Of a stretch of DNA of 64,000 nt, positions 1 through 8,964 are shown piece by piece. How positions within the stretch are numbered: position 1 is the stretch's first letter; every line of letters starts with the position of its first letter. Both the position numbers and the translations under genes were made by a program. Origin of the DNA: Siculibacillus lacustris (GTDB lineage Bacteria; Pseudomonadota; Alphaproteobacteria; Rhizobiales; Ancalomicrobiaceae); assembly GCF_004328075.1 (NCBI RefSeq), contig NZ_SJFN01000023.1, forward strand, positions 1 to 64,000, given 5' to 3'. A model generated the notes under the pieces. It was given only the letters and a program-made list of their open reading frames with translations. It did not search any database and was not told where the DNA came from.

Positions 1-247
1 CCGGATCGCGGATGGCGGTGACCTTGATCGGGCCGCGGCCGACGTCGATGGTGTCGCCGGCGACGGTGACCACGCCGGGGAAGCGGCCGTGGACGCTGTC
101 GTAGCGCACCAGATGGGCGTTGGTCTCGACCGGGCCGAGATCGTTGATGCCGACCACTTCGATGTCGGTGCGTCCCGACTCGACGATCGCCCGCAGGACA
201 TTGCGGCCGATGCGGCCGAACCCGTTGATCGCTACACGGACAGTCAT
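1..247 (-). CDS. gap: Glyceraldehyde-3-phosphate dehydrogenase, N-terminal part
   Basis: This is the first 82 codons of GAPDH, the glycolytic and gluconeogenic enzyme that oxidises glyceraldehyde-3-phosphate to 1,3-bisphosphoglycerate with NAD(P). The start [16 protein letters not shown] carries the Rossmann G-x-G-x-x-G dinucleotide-binding loop, and the following VGINDLGP and [12 protein letters not shown] segments are typical of type I GAPDH. The gene runs off the left edge, so the catalytic Cys domain is not visible. In many relatives tkt lies directly upstream of gap; here the 576 bp upstream hold no transketolase. A good promoter candidate lies about 270 bp upstream on the same strand. 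Confidence 0.95.
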   Translation of the reverse strand, partial: MTVRVAINGFGRIGRNVLRAIVESGRTDIEVVGINDLGPVETNAHLVRYDSVHGRFPGVVTVAGDTIDVGRGPIKVTAIRDP

Positions 248-823
248 GTTCGAACTCCTCTCGAGTGTCTCGGGCTTCGGTCGGACCGGGGATTCGGCCG
301 CCTGCCACGTTCCTTCCGCCCCCGGAGCGCGGTGAAGGTCCTCGCTCTCTTCGGCCGCGATCGGGCGACCGTCGGCGGAGAGTCTTCCGGACCCTTCTCG
401 CGCGCCCATCGAGCCATCGGCGGCATCGCTGCGCTGACGAACCCGATTCGCGTCGACCTCCCGCTGGCGCGGACGCGCCGGAGGCGCCGCGGCGAGCGGT
501 GACGTCGAATGGGGGCACTGTTAGCAGGGCCGGTCGGGCTGTCAATCCGGCGTTGTCCGCTCTTTCCGCCGCTCGGCACCCGAGGGAGCGCGGTCGGTGC
601 GACGCGCGAGCCGACGTTGCGGCATTGACCCTCGCTTTCGCCACGGCCTACTGTTCGGGCGTGAGGCGCCGGCCGGTCGAATCGGTTGCGACGAGCGCAG
701 GGGATGACGTCGGGCCGCGGATCGGGCATCGATCTCGGCGGCGCGCGGCGTCGCGTCGCGACGGGCGTCCGCCGCGGCGGCCGGCGAGCGACCGGGTGCG
801 ACGGACCGGCAACGGGGGACGGA
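248..823. other. Divergent intergenic region gap / DUF4164-type gene
   Basis: These 576 bp separate two divergent genes. The open frames here (for example 244-729 minus, 265-1131 plus) are long only because stop codons are rare in this base composition: they are Arg/Pro-rich and overlap one another. What can be seen is a candidate gap promoter (518-545, minus) and a plus-strand TTGACC (625-630) with TACTGT (649-654) at an 18-nt spacing, which could serve the coiled-coil gene and zapA. No RNA gene was recognised. Confidence 0.5.
518..545 (-). promoter_or_regulatory. Candidate sigma-70 promoter for gap
   Basis: Reading the minus strand, a perfect -35 TTGACA (545-540) is followed after 16 nt by TAACAG (523-518). 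It would give gap a 5' UTR of about 260 nt. The -35 match is strong and the -10 only fair. Position and strand fit gap; there is no experimental support. Confidence 0.45.
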
Positions 824-1105
824 ATGGGTCAGGCACCGGCCGTCGAGGCCGCGCTCGGACGACTGGCGGCAGCCCTGGAGACCCTGGAGGCGTCGGTCGA
901 ACGGCGCTTCGAACTGGATCGTTCGGCCGTCGAACTCGAGGCGGAGATCTCCCGGATCGGCGACGACCGGTCACGGCTGGCCGAGACGCTCGACCAGGAG
1001 AAGGCCCGGGCGACTCGTCTCGAGGACACCAACCGCGAGGTCTCGCGCCGGTTGGTGGCTGCGATGGAATCGATCCGGTCGGTGCTCGACGTGCATGGCG
1101 GTTGA
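824..1105 (+). CDS. DUF4164-type small coiled-coil protein upstream of zapA
   Basis: This 93-residue protein is almost wholly helical and charged (for example LAAALETLEASVERRFEL), consistent with one long coiled coil. It matches in size, character and position the DUF4164 proteins encoded directly before zapA in Hyphomicrobiales; their function is unknown, and a link to ZapA and the division apparatus is inference. The frame is open from 686, but the start at 824 (MGQAPAVEA) has a purine-rich GGGGGACGGA just upstream and fits the family length. Its end overlaps the longest zapA frame, but not the zapA start chosen here (1119). Confidence 0.75.
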   Translation: MGQAPAVEAALGRLAAALETLEASVERRFELDRSAVELEAEISRIGDDRSRLAETLDQEKARATRLEDTNREVSRRLVAAMESIRSVLDVHGG

Positions 1106-1118
1106 GGGTGGCGGCGCG

Positions 1119-1484
1119 ATGTCTCAAGTGAGCGTGACCATCAACGGCCGTGTCTACCGCATGGCCTGCGAAGACGGTCAGGAAGCCCATCTCCAGGGAT
1201 TGGCGCAGAAACTCGACGACCTGATCCACACCTTGCGGGGCTCGTTCGGCGAGATCGGCGACCAGCGCCTGACGGTGATGGCCGCGGTCATGACCATGGA
1301 CGAGCAGGACGAGTTGCAGCGCAAGATCAGGTCGCTGGAGGCCGAGAACCGCTCCCTGCGCGAGACCGGCGCGGCGGCGGTGGAGCGGCGCGAGGCGCTG
1401 GAGGCGGAGATGGTCCAGCGGGTCGACGAGGCGGCGCGGCGCATCGAGGCCCTCGCCGGGGTCTTGGCCACCCGACGCACGTGA
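1119..1484 (+). CDS. zapA: Cell division protein ZapA
   Basis: ZapA is a cytoplasmic protein that bundles and stabilises FtsZ filaments at midcell. The 121 residues open with a beta-rich head, SQVSVTINGRVYRMAC, then a conserved helix (QGLAQKLDDLIHTL) and a long C-terminal coiled coil rich in Glu/Arg that mediates tetramerisation. An upstream in-frame ATG at 1095 overlaps the previous gene; the ATG at 1119 gives the usual N-terminus. 6S RNA and ygfA follow, the classic zapA-ssrS-ygfA order. Confidence 0.93.
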   Translation: MSQVSVTINGRVYRMACEDGQEAHLQGLAQKLDDLIHTLRGSFGEIGDQRLTVMAAVMTMDEQDELQRKIRSLEAENRSLRETGAAAVERREALEAEMVQRVDEAARRIEALAGVLATRRT

Positions 1485-1566
1485 TCGGCCGCGAGAATTC
1501 GGCGCGGACGGTGGAGATCGTCGCGGAACGACTGGCGGGAAAGGCCGCGCCTCCCTATATTCGCAA

Positions 1567-1730
1567 GTGACGAGGCTGCGCGACCCGGCAGGAGACAGCA
1601 TCCCCGGGGCCTTATCGATCCGAACGGGGGCTGTACCTGAGGCGGCTCGTGGGCCGCCCCACACGGCACCCACCTACAGTGTAGGTTTCCCGGGATCGAT
1701 TCTCCACCGGTCGAGGTGGCTTCGTCACCC
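1567..1730 (+). ncRNA. ssrS: 6S RNA
   Basis: 6S RNA mimics an open promoter and sequesters the housekeeping RNA polymerase holoenzyme. Three things support the call. It lies between zapA and ygfA, the conserved position. GTGACGA at 1567-1573 pairs with TCGTCAC at 1722-1728, and the helix extends inward by G-U, G-C and C-G pairs. The segment between is about 150 nt with paired arms and an internal bulge region around the CCTACAGTGTAGG palindrome. A -10-like TATATT at 1556-1561 would start transcription at about 1567; no good -35 is visible. The ends are approximate. Confidence 0.85.
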
Positions 1731-1757
1731 TCTTCTTCCCTCTTCCCGCCAGGATCG

Positions 1758-2378
1758 ATGTTCGCGGTGACCGAGCCGACCGACCACGTCACCGCCGACG
1801 CATCGACGATCAAGGCGACGCTGCGGCGCGACGCGCTGGCGGCGCGCGACGCGCTGTCGGTGGTCGAGCGGCGCGCCGGCGCCGAGGCTCTCGCCGCCTT
1901 CGCCGACGATCTCGGCGCGGCCGCCGGCACGGTGGTCGCCGGCTATCTGCCGATCCGCAGCGAGATCGATCCGCGGCCGCTGATGGCGGCCTTGTCGGCG
2001 CGCGGGGCGATCCTGGCGCTGCCGGCGGTGCGCGACGACGGGCTGACTCTCGAATTCCGCCACTGGCGCTTCGGCGGCGCGCTGGAGAGCGCGGCCTTCG
2101 GCCTGTCGGTGCCGCCCCCGGGGACCGATCTGGTCGATCCCGTCCTGATCCTGATGCCGCTCGCCGCCTTCGACGCCGCCGGACGACGGATCGGTTGGGG
2201 CAAGGGCCATTACGACCGCGCCCTCGAAGGGCTGGAAGCGACCGGCCCGCGCCGCAAGATCGGCCTCGCCTTCGCCGTGCAGCAGGTCGACCGCGTCCCC
2301 GACGCGGCGCACGACCGGCGCCTCGATCTCGTCCTCACCGAACGCGGCCCGGTGCGGCCGAAGGATTTCCCTTCATGA
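1758..2378 (+). CDS. ygfA: 5-formyltetrahydrofolate cyclo-ligase
   Basis: This enzyme converts 5-formyl-THF to 5,10-methenyl-THF with ATP, salvaging a storage or inhibitory folate in the cytoplasm. The protein has 206 residues, normal for the family, with the N-terminal basic ATP-binding helix (KATLRRDALAARDAL) and the C-terminal signature GWGKGHYDRAL. The frame is open from 1716, but that start would lie inside 6S RNA; ATG 1758 has AGGA just upstream. The stop overlaps the next start (ATGA), implying translational coupling. Confidence 0.92.
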   Translation: MFAVTEPTDHVTADASTIKATLRRDALAARDALSVVERRAGAEALAAFADDLGAAAGTVVAGYLPIRSEIDPRPLMAALSARGAILALPAVRDDGLTLEFRHWRFGGALESAAFGLSVPPPGTDLVDPVLILMPLAAFDAAGRRIGWGKGHYDRALEGLEATGPRRKIGLAFAVQQVDRVPDAAHDRRLDLVLTERGPVRPKDFPS

Positions 2379-3190
2379 GAGTGATGTTTCTCGGCGACGT
2401 GGTCGGCCGCAGCGGGCGGCGGATCGTGGTGGAGCGCCTGCCGGGCCTGATCGTCGACCTCGCGCTCGACTTCGTGGTGGTCAACGGCGAGAACGCCGCG
2501 GGCGGCTTCGGCATCACCGAGGAGATCGCCCGCGACCTGATCGACGCCGGCGCCGACGCGATCACGCTGGGCAACCACGCCTTCGATCAACGCGAGGCGC
2601 TGGTGTTCATCGAACGCCAGCCCAAGCTCCTGCGCCCGGTCAACTATCCGGCCGGCACGCCGGGGCGCGGCGCCGGGCTCTACATGGCCCGCAACGGCGC
2701 CCGGGTGCTGGTGGTCAACGTCATGGGCCGGATCTACATGGATCCGCTCGACGATCCCTTCGCGGCGATGGAGCGCGAGATCGCCGCCTGTCCGCTCGGC
2801 GAACAGGCCGATGCGGTGATCGTCGACGTCCATGCCGAGGCGACCAGCGAGAAACAGGCGATGGGCCATCTCCTCGACGGGCGCGCCAGCCTGGTCGTCG
2901 GCACCCACACCCATGTGCCGACCGCCGATCATCAGATCCTGCCGCACGGCACCGCCTTCCAGAGCGACGTCGGGATGTGCGGTGACTACGACGGGGTGAT
3001 CGGCATGGACAAGGACGAGCCGCTCCACCGCTTCACCACCAAGATCGGGCGGGCGCGGTTCGAGCCGGCCAACGGCGAGGCGACGCTGTGCGGGGTCGTG
3101 GTCGACGTCGACGAGGTCAGCGGGCTCGCCACCACGATCGAACCGATCCGGCTCGGCGGACGTCTCGCCCCGGCGATGCCGCGCTTCTGA
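2375..3190 (+). CDS. ymdB: YmdB-family metallophosphoesterase
   Basis: This 271-residue protein belongs to the TIGR00282 / YmdB family of calcineurin-like phosphodiesterases. In Bacillus subtilis YmdB hydrolyses 2',3'- and 3',5'-cyclic nucleotides. Metal ligands can be read along the chain: FLGDVVG (D8), NGEN (E39/N40), GNHAFD (N67/H68), then the VDVHAEATSEK and GTHTHVPTAD histidine motifs. The start overlaps the ygfA stop by 4 nt. The pairing of ygfA with ymdB is common in alphaproteobacteria. Its physiological substrate in this lineage is not known. Confidence 0.9.
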   Translation: MRVMFLGDVVGRSGRRIVVERLPGLIVDLALDFVVVNGENAAGGFGITEEIARDLIDAGADAITLGNHAFDQREALVFIERQPKLLRPVNYPAGTPGRGAGLYMARNGARVLVVNVMGRIYMDPLDDPFAAMEREIAACPLGEQADAVIVDVHAEATSEKQAMGHLLDGRASLVVGTHTHVPTADHQILPHGTAFQSDVGMCGDYDGVIGMDKDEPLHRFTTKIGRARFEPANGEATLCGVVVDVDEVSGLATTIEPIRLGGRLAPAMPRF

Positions 3191-3252
3191 CGCGAACGCC
3201 GCCGACCCGGGCGGGCCGACGGCGCGAGGGCGTGACCCCTGAGGGGCGGCCG

Positions 3253-4506
3253 TCAGACCTTCTTGATGATCTCCAGGAAGCGGTCGATCTCGCGGCGCAT
3301 GGCCTCGGCCTCCTTGGCGGTGAGGGTGACGGCGGTGGCGACGCCGGCCGCCGAGCGACCGGTCTGTCCGGCGTCGTGTTCCAACTCGGCCATGGTCGCG
3401 GCGACGGCGCGGGTGCCGCCGGCCGCGCCCTGGACGGCGCGGCTGATCTCGGCGGTGGTCGCCGACTGTTCCTCGACCGCGGCGGAGATGCCGCTGGCGA
3501 CTTCGTTCATGCGATCGATGGTGCCGGAGATCTCGGCCATCGAATGGACCGCCTCGCGGGTCGCCGCCTGGATGGTCTGGATCTGGCCGGTGATCTCCTC
3601 GGTCGCCTTGGTGGTCTGGCCGGCGAGGCTCTTGACCTCGGAGGCGACCACCGCGAAGCCGCGACCGGCGTCGCCGGCGCGCGCCGCTTCGATGGTGGCG
3701 TTGAGCGCCAGCAGGTTGGTCTGGGCGGCGATGTCCTGGATCAGGCCGACGACGCGGCCGATGCGCTCGGAGGCCTCGGTCAGGCGGTGGACCTTGTCGC
3801 GGGCGTCGCCGGCGTGGAGCACGCCGCCGCGCGCCACTTCCGCGGAAATGCCGGCCTGACGGGCGATCTCGGCGATCGAGGAATCGAGTTCGTGCACCGC
3901 GGCGGCGACGCTCTCGACGTTGTCGGTGGCGGTGGCGGCGGCCCCGGCCGACTGGTTGGCCTGAGCGGCGGTGTCGCCGGCGATCTTGGTCATGCCGTCG
4001 GCGTGGCCGCGCAGTTCGACGACCTGTTCGGCGACGCTGTCGATGGCGGCCTTGACCTGGGTCTCGAAGGTCTCGACGGCGTTCTGCAGGGCGGTGGTCA
4101 CCGACCAGGTGACCATGCAACCGAGATAGGCGCCGGAGGCGTCGGTGATCGCCGAGGCCTTGAGGTCGAGCCGTTCGGCGCCGAGCCGCAATTTGGTGGT
4201 CCAGGGCAGGTTCTTCGGGTCGGCGACGATGCGGCGCTGGTGCGCGGGGTTCTTGTGGAAGACGTCCATCGAGCGGCCGACCAGACGATCGGGGTCGACG
4301 TCGGCGCGCAACTCGTGGCGGATCGACTTCAATGTCTCGACGCTCTTGCGGTTGACGTAGAGGATGTCGCCGGTCTTGGGATCGGCGAGGAGAACGTTGA
4401 ACGGCATCTGGTCGAGCATCGCCGCGAGGGTCGCCGACGAGACCCCGCTCACCGTCGTCTCGGTGCTCTCCGCGATCACCGTCTTGCGCCCGAATCGACC
4501 GAACAT
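3253..4506 (-). CDS. Soluble PAS-domain methyl-accepting chemotaxis protein
   Basis: This is a cytoplasmic chemoreceptor of 417 residues with no signal peptide, membrane segment or HAMP domain. Residues about 28-135 form a PAS-like sensor ([17 protein letters not shown] ... YLGCMVTW). The rest is an MCP signalling hairpin whose conserved tip ([17 protein letters not shown], then [15 protein letters not shown]) contacts CheA/CheW. There is no C-terminal CheR/CheB docking pentapeptide. The longer frame to 4653 is unlikely; ATG 4506 is preceded by GAGGAAAC. No che genes are nearby, so it is an orphan receptor. Its ligand is unknown. Confidence 0.9.
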   Translation of the reverse strand: MFGRFGRKTVIAESTETTVSGVSSATLAAMLDQMPFNVLLADPKTGDILYVNRKSVETLKSIRHELRADVDPDRLVGRSMDVFHKNPAHQRRIVADPKNLPWTTKLRLGAERLDLKASAITDASGAYLGCMVTWSVTTALQNAVETFETQVKAAIDSVAEQVVELRGHADGMTKIAGDTAAQANQSAGAAATATDNVESVAAAVHELDSSIAEIARQAGISAEVARGGVLHAGDARDKVHRLTEASERIGRVVGLIQDIAAQTNLLALNATIEAARAGDAGRGFAVVASEVKSLAGQTTKATEEITGQIQTIQAATREAVHSMAEISGTIDRMNEVASGISAAVEEQSATTAEISRAVQGAAGGTRAVAATMAELEHDAGQTGRSAAGVATAVTLTAKEAEAMRREIDRFLEIIKKV

Positions 4507-4698
4507 GGCTGTTTCCTCATTTCGCGGCGCACGAATGCCCACCTGGGATTGCACGCGCGAACTCTGTCGGGAAACACGCGAAGCATCAGGAATTCTTTGC
4601 AGAATCCGGTTACGGTCGGGTAAATTCCGACGGTGAGATTTGACGATGTGCAACGGCCGGCGGCGGGGATCGCTATCCCGCCGCCGCGCCCGCGCTGC

Positions 4699-5913
4699 TC
4701 AGCCGGGCAGACGCACCACCGAGACCAGAACCGCGGCGAAGATCGCGGTGGTGATGACGCCGGAGATGTTGGCGCCGAGCGCGTGGGGCAGGATGATCGA
4801 CGACGGGTTCTGGGCGCTGACCAGCTTCTGGGCGACCTTGGCGGTGGTCGGCACGCAGGAGACCGCGGCGATGCCGATCACCGGATTGTATTTGCCGCCC
4901 GAGACGAACCACAGGACGTAGCCGCCGAGCAGGCCGCCGATCGCCGAGATGGTCAGGGCGACGATGCCGAGGACCAGGAGGATCAGCACCTTGGGATCGA
5001 GGATGGTGCTGGCTTCGCAGAGCACCCCGAGCACCAGGCCGAGGAAGAAGGTGGCGCCGTAGAGCACCTGGTTGGAGAACAGCTCGTAGAAGTATTTCAG
5101 GCCGCTCTCGCGGATCACCACGCCGAGGAACACCGACAGGAACAGGGGCGCGGCGACCGGGAACAGCAGCGAAAGGAGCACGCAGGTGACCACCGCGAAG
5201 ACCAGCTTCTCGCCCGAGGAGATCGGCCTCGTGGACTCGACCGGCATCTCGATGGCGCGCAGCCTCGCGGGGACCAGGGCCTTCACGATGTAGGGATACC
5301 CGCCGTAGGTCAGGCCCAGGTAGAGGTAGCCGACCACGGTGATCGGCACGAAGATCTGCGGCGCCAGCATCAGCGACGAGAACAGCACCATCGGACCGTC
5401 GGCGCCGCCGATCGTCGCGGTGGCCGCCGCCTCGCCCATCGGCAGGCCCATGGCGACGCCGAGCGGGAAGGTGACCAGCGTGCCGGCCTCGGCGCAGATC
5501 GCCAGGAACATCGAGCGATAGGGCCGCGCCATCAGGAAGCCGACGTCGAGCAGGGTGCCGATGCCGAGGAACACCAGGCAGGCGATCAGGCCGTTGGAGA
5601 ACATCAGCGAATAGATCGGCTGCAGCCAATCGATCTGCATCTGGGTGACCACCTGATCGGTGGTGGCGGCGAGCGGATCGAGGAACAGCGTGCCCTTCTT
5701 GCCGCCGGCGAAGGTCAGGACGCCGGCGTTGACGGTGGCCATGCCGAGGCCCATCGGGATCATCAGGAGCGCCTCGAGAACTCCCTTGTGGCCGAGCCAG
5801 ATGAGCACGAAGCCGAGCAACATCAGGCCGATGCGGCCGATCATGATGTGCGGCTCGCTGTCGACCAGGGTGGCGATGCCCTGAAAGATCTCGAGATAGG
5901 AGGCGTCGAACAT
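4699..5913 (-). CDS. Na+-translocating biotin-dependent decarboxylase, beta subunit
   Basis: This polytopic membrane protein (404 residues, about 9-11 TM segments) is the family of OadB/MmdB/GcdB. It decarboxylates carboxybiotin and couples that to Na+ export. The conserved ion-coupling motif GGADGP and the late PHALGANISG segment with the conserved Asn and Ser are both present. A small gamma-subunit gene lies directly upstream on the same strand. The carboxyltransferase (alpha) and biotin-carrier genes usually found alongside are absent from the neighbourhood, so the decarboxylated substrate (oxaloacetate, methylmalonyl-CoA, malonate or other) cannot be named. Confidence 0.9.
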   Translation of the reverse strand: MFDASYLEIFQGIATLVDSEPHIMIGRIGLMLLGFVLIWLGHKGVLEALLMIPMGLGMATVNAGVLTFAGGKKGTLFLDPLAATTDQVVTQMQIDWLQPIYSLMFSNGLIACLVFLGIGTLLDVGFLMARPYRSMFLAICAEAGTLVTFPLGVAMGLPMGEAAATATIGGADGPMVLFSSLMLAPQIFVPITVVGYLYLGLTYGGYPYIVKALVPARLRAIEMPVESTRPISSGEKLVFAVVTCVLLSLLFPVAAPLFLSVFLGVVIRESGLKYFYELFSNQVLYGATFFLGLVLGVLCEASTILDPKVLILLVLGIVALTISAIGGLLGGYVLWFVSGGKYNPVIGIAAVSCVPTTAKVAQKLVSAQNPSSIILPHALGANISGVITTAIFAAVLVSVVRLPG

Positions 5914-5962
5914 GGCGGCGATCCTCTGGGCGGGCGCCTGCCGGCGCGCGGGGGCGGCGGCG

Positions 5963-6325
5963 TCAGTGCTCGCGATGGGGATCGTGCGAACCGTGCTGAC
6001 GGGCGCGGGTCTCGGCGGTCCAAGACGACGGTTGGGCGGTGTCGCCGATGTAGACGATGCGATGGCGGGCGCCGAGGGTGGCGTGGACGGCGGCGGCGAT
6101 CGCCGCGACCACCGCCGGATCGATCCCGGCGACGCACGGCTTCGGCGTCGCGACGGCCGGCACCGGGAGCGGGGCGGCGCGGCGTTCGGCTCGGCGCTTG
6201 ACCGCGCCGAGACCGGCGACCAGAGCGTGGATGAACACCGCCGAGAGCATGGCGATGACGGCCATCAGGCCGAAGCTGAACAGCGATTTTCCGATCGCCA
6301 CGGTCACCAGAGATTCGACTGGCAT
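5963..6325 (-). CDS. Decarboxylase gamma (OadG-like) subunit
   Basis: This 120-residue protein has one N-terminal TM helix (about residues 12-37), a Pro/Ala linker, and a C-terminal helix-rich part ending in WTAETRARQHGSHDPHREH. That tail resembles the conserved W-x2-x-x-R and His-rich Zn-binding end of OadG/MmdD subunits, which anchor the soluble carboxyltransferase to the beta subunit. It precedes the beta gene by 49 bp on the same strand, so the two form an operon. Sequence conservation in gamma subunits is weak; the call rests mainly on context and the tail. Confidence 0.72.
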   Translation of the reverse strand: MPVESLVTVAIGKSLFSFGLMAVIAMLSAVFIHALVAGLGAVKRRAERRAAPLPVPAVATPKPCVAGIDPAVVAAIAAAVHATLGARHRIVYIGDTAQPSSWTAETRARQHGSHDPHREH

Positions 6326-6866
6326 TCCCGCAACTCTCCAGCCGTCTCACCCCGGAAGGCGGGCGACGTGTTCTTCTTCTCGTCGTCGTCCCCGGGTCCC
6401 CGATCGGCGGCGACGCGCGCGACCGAGGCTGCGGGCGCGCCGACCCTATCAGAGACCTCGCGCGCCTCAAGGCGTCCGGGGGCGTGGCGATCGGCCGTCG
6501 TGCGCCGGACCGCCGGCGCGGGGCGCCGAGGCGCGAAAAGATCGTGATCAATCAATCGATCGGCCACGGCGCGAGCCGGCTGCGGGCGATGCCGGATCGC
6601 ATTCCTACGGGGGGCCTTTGCGGGCGGGGCTGCGGAATTCGCTATGCCGCCTCGAGATCGGCCGGTGACCGCTGCGGGCGATGCGGGAATGCTGGATTTC
6701 CCCGTTCGACCCGCCTATAAGCGCACGGCTTCCCGACGATGCCCGCCGGGGGACGCGCTCATCCCCCCGGATCCCTCGCCTCGCGCGCCGTGTGTCGACA
6801 CCCGCCGGGCGGGCGACCGAGAGTGCTCCCGGAGCGATCCCTTCGACCTGCCGACGAGAGACGACC
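6326..6866. other. Divergent intergenic region, decarboxylase operon / yebC
   Basis: These 541 bp lie between divergent operons. I see no convincing gene: the minus frame 6304-6567 overlaps the gamma gene and has no conserved character. On the plus strand TATAAG at 6716-6721 is a plausible -10 for yebC, but no matching -35 is visible. Nothing else structured was recognised. Confidence 0.4.
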
Positions 6867-7616
6867 ATGGCCGGACATTCACAGTTCAAGAACATCATGC
6901 ACCGCAAGGGCAAGCAGGACTCGGTGCGGTCCAAGCTGTTCTCCAAGCTGGCGCGCGAGATCACCGTCGCGGCCAAGCAGGGCGGGCAGGAGCCTTCGAT
7001 GAACGCCAAGCTGCGGCTGGCGATCCTCAACGCCCGCGCCGAGAACATGCCCAAGGACAACATCGAGCGGGCGATCAAGAAGGCGTCGATCGCCGACGGC
7101 GACAATTACGAAGAGGTCCGTTACGAGGGCTACGGCCCGGGCGGCACCGCGGTGATCGTCGAGACGCTGACCGACAACCGCAACCGCACCGGCGGCAACG
7201 TCCGCGCCGCCTTCACCAAATACGGCGGGGCGCTGGGCGAGACCAATTCGGTGTCCTTCTCCTTCGACCGGATCGGCGAAATCACCTTCCCGGCTTCGGC
7301 CGGCAGCGCCGACGCGGTGCTGGAAGCGGCGATCGAGGCGGGTGCCGACGACGTCGTGTCCGACGCCGAGAGCCACCTCATCATCACCACCTTCGAAGGC
7401 CTGTCGGAAGTGTCCAAGGCGCTCGAGAGCTCGATCGGCGCGGCGACCTCGATCAAGGCCAACTGGCGGCCGCAGAACACCGTGCCGGTCGACGAAGAGC
7501 GGGCGCAGTCGCTGATGAAGCTGATCGCCATGCTCGAAGACGACGACGACGTCCAGAACGTCTACACCAACTTCGAAATCTCCGACGAAGTGATGGCCAA
7601 GCTGACCGCCGCCTGA
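6867..7616 (+). CDS. yebC: YebC/PmpR family regulator or translation factor
   Basis: The protein has 249 residues and begins [18 protein letters not shown], the hallmark N-terminus of the family, followed by [14 protein letters not shown] and YEGYGPGG. YebC proteins were described as transcriptional regulators (PmpR); some members have since been shown to relieve ribosome stalling at proline stretches. This single copy opens the conserved yebC-ruvC-ruvA order. The frame is open from 6681, but the 6867 start gives the invariant N-terminus. A terminator-like hairpin follows at 7642. Confidence 0.95.
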   Translation: MAGHSQFKNIMHRKGKQDSVRSKLFSKLAREITVAAKQGGQEPSMNAKLRLAILNARAENMPKDNIERAIKKASIADGDNYEEVRYEGYGPGGTAVIVETLTDNRNRTGGNVRAAFTKYGGALGETNSVSFSFDRIGEITFPASAGSADAVLEAAIEAGADDVVSDAESHLIITTFEGLSEVSKALESSIGAATSIKANWRPQNTVPVDEERAQSLMKLIAMLEDDDDVQNVYTNFEISDEVMAKLTAA

Positions 7617-7641
7617 TCGGGCGCGGAGTGCGGTTTTCGGG

Positions 7642-7666
7642 CGGGCGGGGAGCGATCCTCGCCCGT
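7642..7666 (+). terminator. Terminator-like hairpin after yebC
   Basis: CGGGCGGGG at 7642-7650 pairs with CCTCGCCCG at 7657-7665 (nine pairs, one G-U) around a 6-nt loop; GTTTC follows a few bases later. The T tract is short. It separates yebC from the LysE-type gene. Confidence 0.5.
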
Positions 7667-7748
7667 CGGCGTTTCGGGGCATCGACGGCGCCGGTTCGGG
7701 CGGTTACCGTCGGGGCCGCGGCCGTGGATCGCAAGCGGAGGAGCGAGG

Positions 7749-8372
7749 ATGGACTGGACGGTGTGGCTGGCCTTCGTGGCGGCTTCGGCGGTGCTGGTGG
7801 TGATCCCCGGGCCGACGGTGCTGCTGATCGTCTCGCACGCGCTGGGCCAGGGCTGGCGATCGACCCTGCCGCTGGCGGTCGGGGTGGCGCTCGGCGACGT
7901 CACCGCGATGACCGCGTCGCTGGCCGGCGTCGGCGCGCTGCTCCAGGCCTCGGCGACGGTGTTTCTCGCCGTCAAATGGATCGGTGCGGCCTATCTGGTG
8001 TTCCTCGGCGTGCGGCTGTTCCGGGCCGGTGGGACGGTGACGACGCCGGCGCGCAGCGATCGCTCGGTCGGCGGGATGCTGGTGGTCCATGCCTGGCTGG
8101 TGACCGCGCTCAATCCCAAGGGCATCCTGTTCTTCGTGGCGTTCCTGCCGCAGTTCGTCGACCCGCACGCGCCGCTGGTCGGCCAATGGCTGCTGCTCGA
8201 GGCGACCTTCGTGACCATCGCCTTCGCCAACGTCCTCGCCTACACCGCCTGCGCGGCGCGGGCCGGCCGCCTGTTCGGCGACGGGCGGATGATCGGCCGG
8301 GTCAACCGGGCCGGCGGAACGGCGCTGGTCTGCGCCGGTCTCGCCACCGCGGTCTTCGCCGAGAGCCATTGA
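7749..8372 (+). CDS. LysE/RhtB family amino-acid exporter
   Basis: This 207-residue inner-membrane protein has about six TM segments. The N-terminal VVIPGPTVLLIVSHALGQG is the LysE/RhtB P-G-P signature, and TALNPKGILFFVAFLPQFV is the second conserved loop. Family members export basic amino acids, homoserine/threonine or similar metabolites; the substrate here cannot be read. It sits between yebC and ruvC, which are usually adjacent, so it looks like a local insertion in a core cluster, with base composition like its neighbours. Confidence 0.9.
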   Translation: MDWTVWLAFVAASAVLVVIPGPTVLLIVSHALGQGWRSTLPLAVGVALGDVTAMTASLAGVGALLQASATVFLAVKWIGAAYLVFLGVRLFRAGGTVTTPARSDRSVGGMLVVHAWLVTALNPKGILFFVAFLPQFVDPHAPLVGQWLLLEATFVTIAFANVLAYTACAARAGRLFGDGRMIGRVNRAGGTALVCAGLATAVFAESH

Positions 8373-8429
8373 CGCGCGACGGCCTCCCCCCTCTTTCGAA
8401 ACGAACCGAGAACATGTACCGATGACGGA

Positions 8430-8942
8430 ATGAGCTCCGTCGTCCGAATCATCGGGATCGATCCCGGACTGCAACGCACCGGCTGGGGCGTCGTCGACGC
8501 CACGGGCAATCGGCTGTCCTTCGTCGCCTGCGGCACCATCACCTCGACGGCCGCCGACGAGCTCGCGCCGCGGTTGGTCGAACTCTACGACGGGCTGGTC
8601 GCGGTGATCGCCGCGCATGCCCCCGACGAGGCGGCGGTCGAGCACACCTTCGTCAACACCAATCCGACCGCGACGCTGAAGCTCGGGCAGGCCCGCGGCA
8701 TCGCCCTGCTGGTGCCGGCCAAGGCCGGGCTCACCGTCGCCGAATACGCGCCCAACGCGGTCAAGAAGGCGATCGTCGGGGCCGGCCACGCCGACAAGAC
8801 GCAGATTCAGCACATGGTGCGCATCCTGCTGCCCAAGGCGGTGTGGACCGGGGCGGACGCGGCGGATGCGCTCGCCATCGCCATCTGCCACGCTCATCAT
8901 CGCGGTTCGGCGGCGCGGATGCTGCGATTGGCCGGGTCGTGA
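8430..8942 (+). CDS. ruvC: Holliday junction resolvase RuvC
   Basis: RuvC is the dimeric endonuclease that nicks Holliday junctions symmetrically during recombination repair, working with RuvAB. The four acidic Mg2+ ligands are visible: D11 (IIGIDPG), E71 (VEHTF), D143 and D146 ([14 protein letters not shown]). Length 170 is normal. It is followed 22 bp later by ruvA. I looked for an SOS (LexA) box of the alphaproteobacterial GAAC/GTTC type upstream and did not find a convincing one. Confidence 0.96.
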   Translation: MSSVVRIIGIDPGLQRTGWGVVDATGNRLSFVACGTITSTAADELAPRLVELYDGLVAVIAAHAPDEAAVEHTFVNTNPTATLKLGQARGIALLVPAKAGLTVAEYAPNAVKKAIVGAGHADKTQIQHMVRILLPKAVWTGADAADALAIAICHAHHRGSAARMLRLAGS

Positions 8943-8964
8943 CGGCGACGGGGGAGGGGACGGA

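Noticed and set aside
244-729. Minus-strand 161-codon frame upstream of gap
   Set aside because: It overlaps the candidate gap promoter and leader, is Arg/Pro-rich and lacks a ribosome-binding site.
2210-4120. A 636-codon minus-strand open frame across ygfA, ymdB and the chemoreceptor
   Set aside because: Low-complexity Arg/Asp/His composition and antisense to well-supported genes: a shadow of the G+C-rich code.
6304-6567. Minus-strand 87-codon frame upstream of the decarboxylase gamma gene
   Set aside because: It overlaps the gamma gene start in another frame and has no conserved features.
8391-8430. Possible LexA (SOS) box before ruvC
   Set aside because: GAAC motifs at 8403 and 8410 are spaced wrongly for the GAAC-N7-GAAC pattern, and no GTTC-N7-GTTC is present.
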